Assembly: GCF_000003815.2 (NCBI RefSeq)
Contig: NC_049991.1
Coordinates: 15,332,202 to 15,396,201, forward strand
Length of the DNA stretch: 64,000 bases
Origin: Branchiostoma floridae
Lineage: Eukaryota > Chordata > Leptocardii > Amphioxiformes > Branchiostomatidae
Direction of reading: 5' to 3'
Shown here: in pieces, positions 11,301 through 25,600 of the stretch
How positions within the stretch are numbered: the first letter of the stretch is position 1
Layout of the letters: each line of letters begins with the position of its first letter
The notes under the pieces: generated by a model
Told to the model about the DNA's origin: nothing
Databases searched by the model: none
The model's input: the letters and a program-made list of their open reading frames with translations, nothing else
Program-made: the position numbers and the translations under genes

Positions 11301-12892
11301 GGCCAATTGCCCTGACCTTGCTTTTTGGCCTTGACATTATTTACAATCATTGTACTGTGTTATCCTACCCCTGGTCAGTAACAGCATTGCTTTCAACTGC
11401 ATGTCAACATCAATTACATGCACCACATGGCAGCATAGCCAGAAAGAAAAGAGGGAGATAGATTTCATCTTCAAACTGACGCTACCAACACATCATTCCA
11501 AGAAAATTGTCACAAGGTCACTTGCTTCCTGACCCGCCGCTTCTTCGAAACCATATGGCCTATACAATTTCTTAAGATATCATAACTCAGTGTCAGTATT
11601 ATTCTCTCCATACCTAAACTCTCCATGGATCTTCCAAACAGAGGCCACAATCTCTGCATATTCCTTAGGATATCTAATTCAGCATCACAAAATACATTAC
11701 ACTATGTCCCAAGAAACTGCAAAGAGTCCATCAATCATACACAACTTGGCACTCTTTCTTCTGGCTTGGCTGCAAACGTACCCAATTCCTAACATCTTGC
11801 ACAACAATTCTATGTACATGTATCTTCGGCTACAAAGTTGCCAAATTCCTTACTTCTTCTACGACAATTGTACATATATCTTAAAGAAATATTGATGGGT
11901 GCAAAGGATAATCTGCAAGATGTGGAAACCTTTGTGTCCAACCCAGCCATTTTTAAATGCCAAAGAATGTAACATACATTTTACATTGTACAAGATACTG
12001 CTTGCCAGCCACTAATACCTTTACAAATGTACCTGACTGATTACTTCTAGATCTTTCTGGATCATTTGCCTTCCCTAATGGCAAGACGCACTACTCTTCC
12101 TGCTCAGTGAAGTGCTATGGCCTGCAGATGTTAATTGCTTTGTCTGTATGCAGTATTTTATGGACTTTCCGTGATCAGTGATTTAAAGCCACAAGCCTTG
12201 AACTTCCTGTCTGATGCACCGACTGGATGCCTGATCTATTGTCTAGTCTCTGCTGTATTCATCACCTCATAGGGGCACATTTATTGTATAGACATCACCT
12301 CAGTCTGTATTATTTCAAGTTGATGATCTAATTTAGTGAATGCTTACAGTTAAACTACTATTGCTAGTTTAATATAGAGCAAGAATTAGAGCCCCTCAGA
12401 TCATGCGCCTTTTGCTCATGTCTTTGTCAGCTGTGCTAGCCCTTTGTAACTAGAGCCAGAGGCTAGTTGGGCAACCCTGGCTGTGCAAGCTGAACAGCCA
12501 AACCAATAAATACAAATGTAAAGACTGCCTTTAGAGACTGGAGTTGCAGCCAACTCTATTATTTAGTCTGATAAGAGCAGGCGAAAAATGCCAGGAAGGT
12601 TGCCAGAATGTCTGTAACATTCATCAAAAGCACCCATTTTCCCTCTTCCATCACATGCATAAGATAGAAGAGACTCATATCATACACTGTGCATCAGATA
12701 TGGACGTGCTAGTACTAAGTCATCTTCACACGAGAACAAACTGTAGGAATAATTGTCTCCCGGCTTCCCAACTCCATAACCAATAAACATTGGTGCCAAA
12801 AGTCTTCCTTTGAGACAAGTATAACCTTTCCCTTTTTATATGATTTCTTTTATTATAAGGCCTTTAATCCCCACACTGGCAGTAGTATATCA

Positions 12893-13425
12893 ATGGAGGC
12901 TTAAACTCGAGTGTGCATTGAGAGTCAGTTTGATGATATATTGCATATTATGAACAAAAGCTTTGTGGAACAGATACCAATCACACAGCACATCTTTGAA
13001 TGATTTCATCAAGTTGGTAAATGACTGTTTAAGAAAGTTCTATACTACATACACAGTAATAACATGTCCCAAATTGAATGTTTCTGAACACATTCCTAAG
13101 ATGCTAACAATTTTGTTAAGTCTCTCAATGGAGGCTAATACTATAAGTTATACCTGGGGTGTGCATCCAGAGTTTGATAGTAGATTGCATATGACAAATA
13201 CTTGAGCTTCATGGGACATTAGCTAATCATACAGCATAGACTAGTAGACTACATCTGTGTATGATTTTCAGGTTGATAAATATCTGTTAGAAAACTAGCA
13301 TAAGAAAGTTCTTTACTCACTGTATACACACAACCACAATATTTACATATATTTGCATGAGTCAATGTTTCCAACCACAATTTTTTACTTAAAAGTAGGT
13401 GACAATTTTGTTCAGTTTCTTTACT
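12893..13425. repeat. Diverged tandem duplication in TBC1D16 intron 1
   Basis: About 12893-13122 and 13130-13425 are diverged copies. They share CAATGGAGGCT starts, a GTGTGCAT...AGT-TTGAT block, an AAGAAAGTTCT block and an ACAATTTTGTT end. The second copy is about 60 bp longer. Confidence 0.6.
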
Positions 13426-13910
13426 GTTGTTACTAGACAATGTCCAACTCATATAAATACTGTATGTGTACGTGGTTGTGAATGATAAAGACCTTTGTTA
13501 CAAAGAACAGACTACAGTGTTATAACCAGTTCTTGAAATACGCACTTGCACACGCAACCCCTTTTTGCTTCGTGCAATTTGACTTTAAACCCAGATAGCG
13601 CAGTGTGCAACCTGGATTTTGCAATTGGAACACTGCTTTTCCCCCAACTACATGCCAAAGCTTTTGTATTTCTTTCTCAATAAGATAAAACATATTTAGT
13701 AGCTACATGTTACTGGAAGAAAAGATAATGTATAAGTAGCTGATTTGAAGAAAGTGATAACTTGGAGGTGGGGCAACCTGAAATTTTGAAGATTTGGTTT
13801 GTCTTAATTTGAATGGTGCAACCTGTCTTTTGACTCAGATTGCTGCCAGAGCAACCTGGCTAAAAAAAGTATTTCAAGAACTGAATTAACCAACCAAGAG
13901 TCAGAATTAC

Positions 13911-14079
13911 CTGGATGGTGAATAGTGTTGACGTTGAGAGGTCCTGGGGGGTGCACGCACACATTGTTCTTGCAGTAGATGATTTCCCCGTCTAGCGGGG
14001 GCGGTCGGGTTGGGTCGTTAGCCAGGCCCAGCTGACCCAGGATGCCAGTTGCCTTCTTCAGCAGGAATCCCAGCGGCAT
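13911..14079 (-). CDS. TBC1D16: TBC1D16 Rab-GAP, first coding exon
   Basis: This exon encodes residues 1-57 of a TBC1D16 orthologue, a Rab GTPase-activating protein of the endocytic pathway. The start is clear: the ATG at 14079 begins MPLGFLLKK, and an in-frame TAA lies two codons upstream. Residues 30-45 (DGEIIYCKNNVCVHPP) are nearly identical to the human N-terminal block, which has S for C at one position. The exon ends after CCA G with a GTAATT donor (phase 1); the split Gly is completed by the next exon, giving HHPG-YL as in human. Sequence upstream to about 14213, where a CAG acceptor-like site sits, is probably 5' UTR in the same exon. The remaining coding exons seen are 5091-6303 and 3137-3281. 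The TBC catalytic domain is not in the window. Confidence 0.95.
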
Positions 14080-14213
14080 GGCTTAAGACTCCTTACAACA
14101 GCTAGCAGTGGAATGAAGAGCCTTCTAAGGAAAGCAGCAGTCTGGCTGCAGCCATCTTAAGTGCTGAGACAGCAGCCCATGGTGTCTGAAGCAGCTCAGA
14201 TTGAAGACATGGC

Positions 14214-17200
14214 CTGCAGGGTGGCAGAATAAGATATTGATCAACAATTTAGAACGTGACAATGAATAAGCTGGTTGGAGGCAAAATAAATAGTTCTTTT
14301 TATAGCTGGCTTTTGTCAGGTTTCACAGTCCCTTAACTTTCTCCTGCAGGAGAGCAGAAGCACTTAAAAACTAGTTAAGACTGTATATCTTCTCCTTACA
14401 CCTGCTGGGAGACTGCCAACAGTACTCTGTAGGGAAATGAAAAGACTCAAAAATCAGGATGTGACAAATGCCAACAAACTGATGGCAAGAGGTAAAAACT
14501 GTTGACACCTGAAACTAGTCAGTGTGTGACACTGTTTGGTAGAAAAAAATAAAGATTCAAGAGAGAAGTAAAAATGTTGTTAGCAACCTTACTTAACGAT
14601 GACAAGATTTGGATCCGAAAGCTGTTTGTGTCTTAAAAACACCCTTCCAATGACTGCTAATTTAGCTTGACAAATGCAGTGAGAAAGGCCCCACAGCTTA
14701 AAAGAAATCTAATTCCGTGTAAGAGAAAGTCAATTTTGAGTCTCCAATTGGTTTCATTGATCTGCCACCAAAGCTTTGGTCAACCCTAATGCAGTTGACC
14801 TTCAAGGTTGAACTAACGATCTGGTATTTTCTTTCAAGCACATAACTGGCTGTTGATTATAGAGAAAGAGCAGTACAGAAGATAACCTAATCAACCATAT
14901 GGCTGTGGTCTATAATAACTCCAATTTAGTTTGGTCCAAATCTTCCATTTTCCATTAAAGACTCGTAAAGGCCGCAAGGGTCAGGGAGATTGTGACCCAA
15001 ATTACATCTACAATGGAGAAAAAATGATTCTGGGACTTTTTTGGTTACAGTAAAGAGCAGGGATGTTTTTAAGTTTTTGTTTTTTTCATTCCACACATTT
15101 TTTGGGAGCCCATGTTGTTACCCGTCATTGTCAAGTCTGTATTTTTAAGCTAGCTCACAAAAATACATTTTTCATGACTGTGATTTTTTTGCCGGCACTA
15201 CAAACAATTCTGTCCTTGGACAGATGGAAGGACAGGTCCTGGAGACAGCAATGGTAAAGAGTAACTTTATACACACAAGTACAGGTTTGCAAAAAGCAAC
15301 AACACAATAGGCATTAAGAAACATTTCATCAACAGCTCACAAACCTGACTCAGAAAAATTGCTTTAATTATGAGACAGATGAGAAAGGATGCACATGAAT
15401 TCCGATGAACCTACCACACTCTTTACACATGCCAGTACATGATTCGGTACCTCAAGCTTGAAGTTGAACAGCTTCACTGGTCTTTATTCTTTAAAACACC
15501 TTCAGTAATACTAGCATTCTACGGTACATATGTACAGTATCAGCCCTATCTTGAATTTATGACTTCACACCCCATTAAAGTAGCCCAGGGCCACATGAGT
15601 AGAGGGACGGCCCAGCAAATTAAATGATTTGCATGGATCAATATTAATGGCGACTTGAAATGGAAACCTGGAGGGCATAACGCTTGGGAACTAATCATTT
15701 CTCATAAGTAGCCATATACTTGCATGAAAAGAACATTGTTTTCCATGACCTCTGATCTCCAATTGTGTATTATACTGATATAACCATGATAACTACTCTC
15801 CAAGCAGATGTTAGGCTTCTCGTTTTGTTGTCTTTTTAGCCTTTTGTTGGGCCAAATTTGTCAGGGTTTCTTTTGACCACTGGGCAAACTGTCTACATAC
15901 ATGAATCTTTGTTACATGGAACGTTACATCTGTAAAGCTATGGTTAAAAGCTACAGAGAGCTACTACCACCACCACTCAAATATCAACACAAAATTTCAT
16001 TCCACAATCTTTAACTACCAGTACAGTAGAATTCAGTTACAAAGTAAACATCATCTATTTTGTATATAATGTGACAAATACAATGCACATTTGTACTACA
16101 TCAATGTTACTCAAATTTGCCAACATTCTTTTAGAAACTGTCTTGGAAGCACATGTTGGGTTATTGTTGCCATCAAGTCGATAGGTCAAAACTTAATTCT
16201 GGTATATTCCATCTAAACCAGCTATGTGACAATACAAAAGGGCCTCAAGAGGTCCTGTCCATGAATAAATCTCATGTAACTCTTCCCATGAATGAAGAGA
16301 GGCTCTTTGTCACTGTCAGGCACAACAGCATATATTCCAGTACCACGGACAGGATAGATCAATATTGGTCAAAAGGTCCTGCCTTGCAATAGATATATGG
16401 GAGATAAAGTGCACATTTAAATGTTAGTCCCTGATGCATATACAGCATGGATGATCAATTATACAGTAATTCTTCCACCTATGACTTCGTGGGTGGCGAG
16501 TGACCTCTTGGCATTACGAAAAAGGATTCTCAGAGGAGACGTCTCAGACTCTCACGCTTTAGCAGAGAAAGTAACCTTCACATTAGGAAGCACCAGACTG
16601 AAACCTCAAATATCCACATTTCAGTATAATGCATGAATAATGGCTACAACCTTGTAAATGTTATGAATTTTCAGAAATCATGAATATATTGCCTTGACAT
16701 TGGCTGAATAGTGCTTCCTATAGGATTTTCTTACACATTAAATCACATCTTGATTTCCGAGATGATTATGTATCATGTTTTCATCTTTTATCAGTACAAA
16801 ATTTCTATTATGCAGTAGGAACAACACTTTCGTGACAAAAAGAATAAAAAAAGTTATACAGACTTGACTGGAGTGTTTATTTTTAAGGTACAGTACCGGT
16901 ACATTGATGCTCCTGCATTTTGCACCATGCCAAAGTGATTTTTGCAGTACTGTACACATTCCTAGATAAAACATTTATCCAGGAAAAAAATGACCATGGC
17001 CTGGGTACCAACTGCAGATAAAGTAATGAGGCGATAGCCTGCAGGCTGAAACCATCATTACACAACACCCACACATATAAATGTACATGATCACTATCAT
17101 CAGGTGGGGTCATGGGGTCACAATGAAACAGATTGCAGGTCTGCAACCTTGACACCGACATATCGCACAGGTTTGTAATCAAGGAGTATGTTTCAACAAA

Positions 17201-19074
17201 AGGGCTTTCTCAGATGATGAAATTGAGAGGCAAGCAAGCGTAATTCATCCATAAGAGGCATTAGATTAATAGATACCTTGATTGCAGCATGCCATTCGAT
17301 TGGTTGACAACCATTACTGATTCACCAATACTGTGCAACGTATAGTCAGATTGCCCTGGGCGTAAGATGAGTAACAAACTGCCACCACATTGGGTTGTGG
17401 GGAAGATGTTATTTTCCCAGAGGAAGAAGCCATTTCTTCCCATGGACAGGAAACCTTCTCCATCTAAGCATGCAGTTTTATTTGTTTCCATCCTACTCCT
17501 TGTTTGGGAACACATTTTTGCTTATTTTCATTGTTTGAACTTATGAAAATGCATTTTTTTTTTCATTTCGTGTTGTGAAGATTTTTCTGGGATGGACAAA
17601 TTTCCATCTCCTTGTGGAAAGACCTAGAGACAGACCTGCATCGTAGGCCATATTGTTAGGGTATTTTTGATAGATCTGGAAAAACACCTTGGGAAAGCAG
17701 GAAATAACAGTACCAAAATCAGCACCATGGCTAGCACCCATGGTAACAGGCATACTGGATGATCACAGTGATAAACATCTCTATCTATGTCCAAAATGGT
17801 AACTTTTTTGTCAATGGGCCAGGAAAGAACCCATTGGACCACAGTTACATGGCAATACAAATATCAATGGAAACCAGAATACTGAAGAGCAATCAATGGA
17901 CAGGGAGGAATACAGCAATAGGTAAAAGACAGATTCGAAACTAGCCTTGTTAAGATGCACCATTGCAGACCATGGCATCAAGACAGTAACATGGAGGAAA
18001 AAGGTGGTGTGAGTTTTCCAACTACATGTACATGAATAAGCATGGATACTCTGATGGAATGTAATGATGATGATTGGTTTATTTATTTCACAAGGATACC
18101 TAGCAGCCAAAGGCTGAATTGCTTATCTTCTTACAGGGATCACAATGAAGTGGACAGAGTAGCTCATGGACAAGTAATTAATCATTACTTGGCAGTGATG
18201 CAGCTCAAATGCCTGTCTTTTGGGCATCATTGGTAATGGGAAGACCATCCTGTATCATTTTGTATCCTGAGTCCAAACCGCAGCACTTGGCAAGGTCAAA
18301 AGTTTTAAATGAAGAGAATACTCAAAAATAGGATATGCAGTGAGATACGTAGGCGACCTATACCTGAGAAAAAGTTGTCAGGTCACATTGAAATAGACCT
18401 TAAGGTATAAAAATGACCATAGCCAACTGTTAATCAATAAAACAGCATTAGCTCTGGTCGGAGTAGGTATCACAATCAATGGTGACAGATGAATTCACTA
18501 AAGAAAGCCATTGATTTGCATTAAAAGTACCGATTTTCTGTTGAGAGTCTTCTTGTGCTAAGCTATCACACCTGCTTTGCCATAACATGCTACCCCCAAA
18601 ACACATAAGTTATCAGCTACATAATGTTCTTACAACCTTATCCAACAATTTTCTATCATTTGATTTAAACCCTGGGTCAGTATTTTACATGTACATCAGA
18701 TACAATATGGCATTGACTAATCTTAAGTTCATACTTTTGTGGAGTAAATTAATGTTAGCTTTTAGTCAGGCATGTGTCATCTGGATGCGCTTTTCTTAAA
18801 ATAACTCTTACGCTGTGGAGCAAATCCTCTGACAAGTATGAAATTCTGATTGACCAGTGATGCCAATAAGTCATTTGTGGTCAGTCTTCTACTGTGACCT
18901 CTCTGACAGTAATTTTGCCCCTCAGGATACCTTAGAATGCACCATTTTAACTTAAAATTCTTGAAAACTCTGCACCATGGAAAGTGGATGCCCCCGGACC
19001 CACCTACAATAGTTGCCCCTGAGTCCTTACCCCGAAACATTATGACCCTTTCCAGAAGTTTGCAAATGGAGTGC
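14214..19074. other. Probable TBC1D16 5' intron, no coding exon seen
   Basis: This is AT-rich DNA upstream of the first TBC1D16 coding exon. No open frame here has recognisable homology or exon-like splice sites. A poly-T run occurs near 17551-17561. Confidence 0.5.
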
Positions 19075-19079
19075 GTGAC

Positions 19080-19150
19080 ACCAGGTGGGATTCAAACTCA
19101 CGACCTCTTGTTCCACAGACAGGGTCAAACCACTGGACTATGAATGCTAC
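19080..19150 (-). repeat. tRNA-like sequence, probably head of a SINE
   Basis: On the minus strand the segment has an A-box-like TAGTCCAGTGG and a B-box-like GAGTTTGAATCCC at the usual spacing. The anticodon and acceptor stems do not pair well, so this is more likely a tRNA-derived SINE head or tRNA pseudogene than a working tRNA gene. Confidence 0.55.
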
Positions 19151-20411
19151 ACTATGCAAATGCAGTAAAGATTACCCTTATGCTTAAGCAATGTCTATGT
19201 CTTTACTCAGCAAAGTCTAAAAGATTAAATCTACAGAGAAAATGAGGACGTACCGAACGTCTCATGTTATGAAGTGGGATCCAGCAGGATTTGAAGCCTC
19301 TATGATCAATACTGAAATCAATGATGGTATTGTTTGGCATGCACGGCATGTCAAAGCAATGAGCCCTTAAAACCATCCATACAAGTCACAACAATAGAAA
19401 GTTTGCACATTTCAAAAATCATTACGATCTAGCTTTCTGTGTTACATGTGGAAGTATTGAATTATTTACACCACCATGGATAACTAACGGAATAGAAATG
19501 TCAAAATTCTATTTGATAAAAATTTAATAACCTTAAAATCAAATGATACATATTGGAGAATATTAAATTGAAGATAGAGAAAGATTTTGGAAAAAAAATA
19601 CTATGTTTACTATTGCATGACCCAAGTTAAGTGCTATGTCTCTCAGAGCTTCTGGAAATGGAATTTCATTTGAATGATGTATTTTAGGTGTGGTTCTATT
19701 GATCTTTCAAATTGAACCAATAAATCCAGCAGGCTTCATCAGGAATAACATCACGCAGCATGAAGCTATGGTCAACACCAGCAAAGGCAAGATGGAAAAG
19801 ACATTTTTTAGAGACATTTTGAAGCTGCTTATTGAGTTTTTTGCTACATTATCGCAACATTTCAATCCCATTAGGTGTAGAAATTGCTCTTACTGATCAT
19901 TACATTCCAAGCTATACAATACAAACGAGAGCAATAAAAAAAAGGAATAGCAGAACACATTTTCGTCCACACAAATCACCAGGTTACACCAGATTGGGCC
20001 CAACCGGCTGGAACTACACCAACTGCCGCCTGGATTGTCGGGCAGGTCACTAAAAGTTCCCCGTCATCAGTTTCACAGTGTGCAATATGGCAGGCGAAAG
20101 CATCCCCCATTCAATCACATCAGGCTACAGTCCACCACTTCCACGTAATCACTCCAAGGCAGGAGCGTATCGAGACAGGAATGCCCCTTGCATGTTGAGT
20201 GTACATGCTCAGGATCATTAGTTATACGTGCCTCGTCACTGACCAATGGTGATGGCTGACCCTGCAACACTTCTCAGAACAGAACAGTAAATTGTACAAA
20301 ACATTTTTTTGGTCTTCGTGGAACTTCAGTATTCAAAGATACCTACATATAAAATAGTAGAACTGTTAAAAGACAATATAACTAGTATAAGATGTCTCAA
20401 TCTTTGGAGCA

Positions 20412-20600
20412 ATGTTTTACAAACAAAAAGCTCTATGCGTATATGAGTGGACTCCCCAAACTACATGTGTCAGATAAAATACAAGCTAAACAGCTGCGGT
20501 TTGCTGGACACAGAAATGACAACTAGGAAGCAGGGTCCTTCTTGGTAATATAGACTCCAGCACACGGGACAAGGAAGCAGGGAAAACTGCCCCTCGCCTA
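20412..20600 (+). mobile_element. Decayed non-LTR retrotransposon ORF2 fragment
   Basis: The plus-strand frame reads TNKKLYAYMSGLPKLHVSDK followed by IQAKQLRFAGHRND, and then stops. The pattern TN-LYG-LPK-S-KI-RRLRFAGH is typical of the region just after the reverse transcriptase in RTE/Jockey-like non-LTR elements of invertebrates. It is interrupted by stops and has no intact neighbouring domain. Family assignment is by motif memory only. Confidence 0.6.
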
Positions 20601-22498
20601 CCTAGTTGTGCTGAATTTTTATGACTCAAGCTTACTCAAGCTACATCACTGCACGTTTGACAAGCGACCGTGTATGCCCCTTGGTTAGGTTGTAGGTTAC
20701 CTTGTCAAGTTCGTCTTGTCAAAGTGGTGATTCACTCAGTCAGGGTGGACTCCTTTGGGGTTAATTTTGGCCCCCTTGTAATTGTATCCAATCTTCGTCA
20801 CCCTACACCTACGTATACACCCCAGGAGCAGCTGCTGCTTGTGCAATATTCCAGTGGCCTTGCTACCTGTAGTCTAAAGCCATGGGTTGTGCCTGCACTT
20901 AACCAAAGGTTGAATGGGTGGGCAGTCTTAAGGGATTGTTTAACTTGACTTGCCGCATCCTCGGACTGAAAGCAATATCCATCACTCTCAGATCAAATAT
21001 AGCTTCCGCATTTATCAACACTGGTCCAAGAGTAGAATACAAAAATCCCCATGTAATGTTTAGTTTTTGTGAGACCTCAACATACTGTATTACAATGTAT
21101 GTGTGAAACTTCAACAACTTCTTATGGTCTTCCTCATCTTTGAAGTCAGGATTGTGTAGCTTCAGATTGAACTTCTGACGTATGTGCAAACATTTATTTT
21201 GAAGTTTGTATGATGTATGATAACGTACATAGTCACAGTTTGAGGAACAAATTTATGGCTTTTATTACACAAAAAGCGCAGTGCCATCCTTTGCATGCTC
21301 TTAAGCTTCATTCGTTTCAAAGAAAACGCTTTAAGTTAAAAGAAGAAACCTTGTCCAGTGTCATACATGCAGTGTATGGGGCCAACATCATCTTATTCAG
21401 TCTTCAATAGCCCAGCGAAGGAATGAACTCGTATCACCAGAGCCATATCCATATTGTATTATGACAAAGGAGTCAGTTCTGTGATCTTAACTGTGTTGAG
21501 ACATTGCAAGGTCAGAGTGGCAGCAGTATGCAGACGCTTGGGACGTTAAGATAAGCGCTGATCCGTAAAAGATTCCCCTCACAAAGTAACCGCCACATGC
21601 GGAAGGATTCTTCTCAACACTATCTTCCGCAGCTGGCAACTTCCCAAGAAAGCTTGGCAGAAGTCCTGTGGAGAAGGCTGAGAGCTAAGGAGGAAGACGC
21701 AGGAGAGAGCGCTGGCAGCAACCAAAGGCATCATGACGTCTCAAATGGCACTAGATCAGTCTCCAAAATCCTTCTGCCTGTCATAATCAATTTGAATAAA
21801 CTTACAATAAAGTAAGAAAAAGTAAGAGGTGAAGGAAGTCCCATAGTAACTTTTTATACGAGCAGTGGTAAGAGCACCACTTGCATATAGAGGTTACTCT
21901 GGAGTCAGCAGTTGCTTCAATCTCTTATGTGGGTGTGCCTTCATGTATAAACATGATTGTACCTTGTGGCGCCAGTATGAGCAGTCAGTGACCTGATCAG
22001 CATGTACATAGAAGCCAAGATTAAGTGTTCCATAAGCACACAAACTTGGCATGCCACATGTAAAATATATCTCCAGTATTCTAGTGTGACTGGATCTGTC
22101 TCAAATCTATTGGACCGCAAGGCACTAAGTATATTGTATTGTTTGGTTATTTGACTACATGAAAAAAACAGAACACGAGCTCTGCTACAGTAATTGAGTA
22201 AAGTAGAAAACAGCTAGGGGTCCCATAATCAAATTAAACTTAAACTTTGTTTTACAGGTACCTACCTTAACCAACATACCAAATGTCATAAAGATCCATC
22301 TAAGGAACAGGGAACAGAAAACATTACCTAAGTCTCACCTGGTTCACGGCAAAGGTAATTTCATGAAAAATGTATGACCAAAACCAAAAACTCAAAAAGC
22401 GAATTGAAACAAGCAATCAGTGGTCACCTCTTTGGCAAGTCTTCTGGCAACGAACTGTAACTTTTGTATCTGCCAAATCCATCTATTTGACTGAACAG

Positions 22499-22614
22499 GG
22501 CGAGCACCAGTAGGTATGCCTAGGAAGAGATGGATGGATAACAAACAAGAAACACTGACAAAGTACGGCTTAGGCAGGCTAGACAGATTCGAGGAGGGGA
22601 TCTTCCAAGACTGA
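22499..22614 (+). mobile_element. Non-LTR retrotransposon C-terminal fragment
   Basis: The frame reads GMPRKRWMDNKQETLTKYGL, then about 15 further codons and a TGA. G-PRKRW-D is the common C-terminal signature of decayed non-LTR retrotransposon ORFs. No intact element surrounds it. It could belong to the same original insertion as the fragment at about 20.4-20.6 kb, since the order and strand fit. Confidence 0.5.
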
Positions 22615-25600
22615 TAAGAATGGAAAAGACGACGCTCTCACTCTCTCAGCTGGCAGGCCCATAAGCCTACCTGGGAAAGATGTAAGATGTAAGATGAAAT
22701 GAGTGTGACTGTACATAATAAAAGTAATACCGTATATCATTGAGATCACAAAGACCTTTTCTCTGGGAGGGTTTAGTTCCCTGGTTGTAGTAATCAAATT
22801 GCACCGTTGGGATTCACTAGAAATAATGACACTGAAACATTGACATTCCTAAAATAAAGTGTTCAGTTACATGCATGCAGGTTAAGAAATCAATTTCAAT
22901 TCCTGACCTGAATATATCATCTTTTTTAATTGCATTATATATATATATTAAGAACTTAAGTCATGATCGTGACACTAGTATACAGTAACTGGAACATCCT
23001 TCCTACATTCATCCAACAAACTGTTAATTTGTTCTTAAGATTCTACAAGTAACTCTAGAGGTGATATCGATATCATTTATACTGTAACGCACATTTACAA
23101 AGCAAAATGAATTGGTCTTCAATCTATCAGTTTAAGTGATGCCCTTTCCTTCCATCAGTCAGAACTGTTTCCCATCTAACTACTAAATATAAGCAAATAA
23201 CCTGTGCACAGTATTGGATCTGACAAGAGCTACTGTTCCACACTAAAACATCAGCATGCTAGGCACACGCCACCTGTCAAAAACATTTTTGTTAAATGAA
23301 CATAGGTTCCTCATGTTAACTGCATTTCCTTCTCTATATTGATTGAATCTATAACGATAAATCCCAGTTATAAAGTGTTTCCAATATGTGGCTAATGGTT
23401 TAGCTATAAGTAAAGAGACAAGGGAGACTGAGTTTGTGCAAAGGAACATAAAATGTCTCCTTTATACATCATTTCCACTTCATGCACAGCGTATCCAAGT
23501 ATTAAACTATAATTTTTCTGCATTTCTTTACTGGACAGGTGTAGGTTCATTCATTATAACCCGTACCACTCATCTTTGCCTTTTAACCCATTAGCATGTT
23601 TTTTTATGAAATGTTCCCAGTTGTATATGGTAATACTTCTTATCACCTATGTTCAAGGATGCTGTAGACAAGAAGAATGCAAGGCATTCAAGCCCACTAT
23701 GTGCATATATGTCCCCCAAGTGTCATAGCTGGTTTCATGATGGACCAGTGTAGGTACAAGTAGACATCTGAAATACCCACACAAGTGTAATTTTACCTGC
23801 ACAAAGCTGCATATCATGCAGGTGATATTTCAAGCTCTGGCACTGAAATGTAAAATGTCTCCTTTCTACAACTTTATTTAGACTCCAAGCACAGGGTATC
23901 CTCGGGTATTAAACACATAAGATTAAATTGTTATGTACTGGCAGATAGAATAAGCATTGGCACAGGATCATGCCAGAAAGCTGAATCATATTTAGTATCT
24001 AAATGTCACACATGACAGTATATATATCCTTTGTAGCATATTGTACATTAGTTTATAATGCTGATCATGACCTTAATCATAAATCTATCTTGAGTGATGG
24101 AGCAAAAAGAGGAATGGGGGAGAATGCATAGTGTGGAATCAATACAACTCTTGTATGATAAAATAATCTATCACACTGACAGAAAAAAGCAAAAAGAAAG
24201 ATTGTCATGAATCCTTTCACAAACTCACCTTAATATCATTTACGGTCCATCCCCATAGTTGATTATGGCACTACTAATTAGTAGGATGCAAACCTAAGTT
24301 TACCTCAAGTTAAAGAAAATAAGAAAATTCATGCATATTTTTCTGGGAAACCAGCATTTCAATTACAGAGGTTGTCTCAAGGACACAGAGGATTCAAAAC
24401 TCATTTCAAGCTGGATACATCAATCAATTTACAAGAACATTGATTGACATGGCTCTCTGGTCAGGAATACCAGGTAGAAAATCAATTTGTGCTAATGAGA
24501 ATGGAGGCAGTATATGGAATGCCCGTCATAAGTTAATGTGTCAACATCAGATGTAATTCTTCTGGGGAATCAACTAATGCTAAATATTTATACATCAAAA
24601 TTATTCAAAATGGTTAAATCCCTGTGGAAATGACATAACAATGACCTCCATCAATAATTGACAAAATTTGATAATAAAAGTCATTCATTCAGCAGGTGCA
24701 TATACTGAGATTGAATACACTGACTTGGAAATAAATTCTGTAGGTAATTCTGATGTCTACCTGCACCTAACCTGCACTGGTCCATGTACTGGGTTTTATA
24801 CATGAATGTCATATGACGTAGGAGTATGTGGATTGTTATTAGTATGCTTCATAAATTCAGAATGCATGTAAAATAAGTCTGGTGCAGGTAATTTTCATTG
24901 TCACCTGCACCAGTGCAGAAAAAGTATTTCGAGCCCTGATTTGTAAATAGACAGTGGGCTCTACATAGAAAATTGTCAAATTCCCTTTCCTGTCTCCTTG
25001 TGAGACAAACCCCTAACCTCCATCTGATGGGGAGCAACAGATGACAAACCGAACAGCGAGTGTGAGAGCACAGGCGATGAAATCATAATTCAGCCACTAC
25101 ATATATTTCAACTGCAGGAGTGTGACGTTTCATCACACAGCCTCATAACTCAAATAACTTCAACCTTCACTGCTTCAGACAAAAGCTGCTAGCTTGCTAG
25201 CATGCATTTTGATACAAGCCCAGGACATTGCGTAGGTGTCCCATAAAGCACTCAAACCAGTTTCTCAGAAACGTCTGCCCATATCCTTGGGTGTTATCCA
25301 CCATTTAACAGGCAAAATGGGAGCTTTCAAGAGGTGATGAGCATTATCATTAACATGTAGGCGACAGTGTGAGTGATCAAACTCGATGAGCTACAGTTTC
25401 TATCATTGTTCCAAATCGTATTTAGCAATTCTTCCAAAGGCAGTTTACGTAATGGATAAGGGAAGGCAAAAATTGTTGTGTATTAGTTTGTGCAAGAAGT
25501 CATACAAATTATTAGATAGTATCATTTCAAATCTGTGATTTAACATTTAGACCCAATTAGAGGGGTGAGTCTGATCGACAAAATGTGGACATGTCATTAA

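Noticed and set aside
11073-11306. Repetitive 77-codon minus-strand frame
   Set aside because: It is a translation of the minisatellite (LTQHPGQL repeats), not a gene.
19080-19150. Functional tRNA gene
   Set aside because: A- and B-box-like motifs are present, but the acceptor and anticodon stems do not pair, so a SINE head or pseudogene is more likely.
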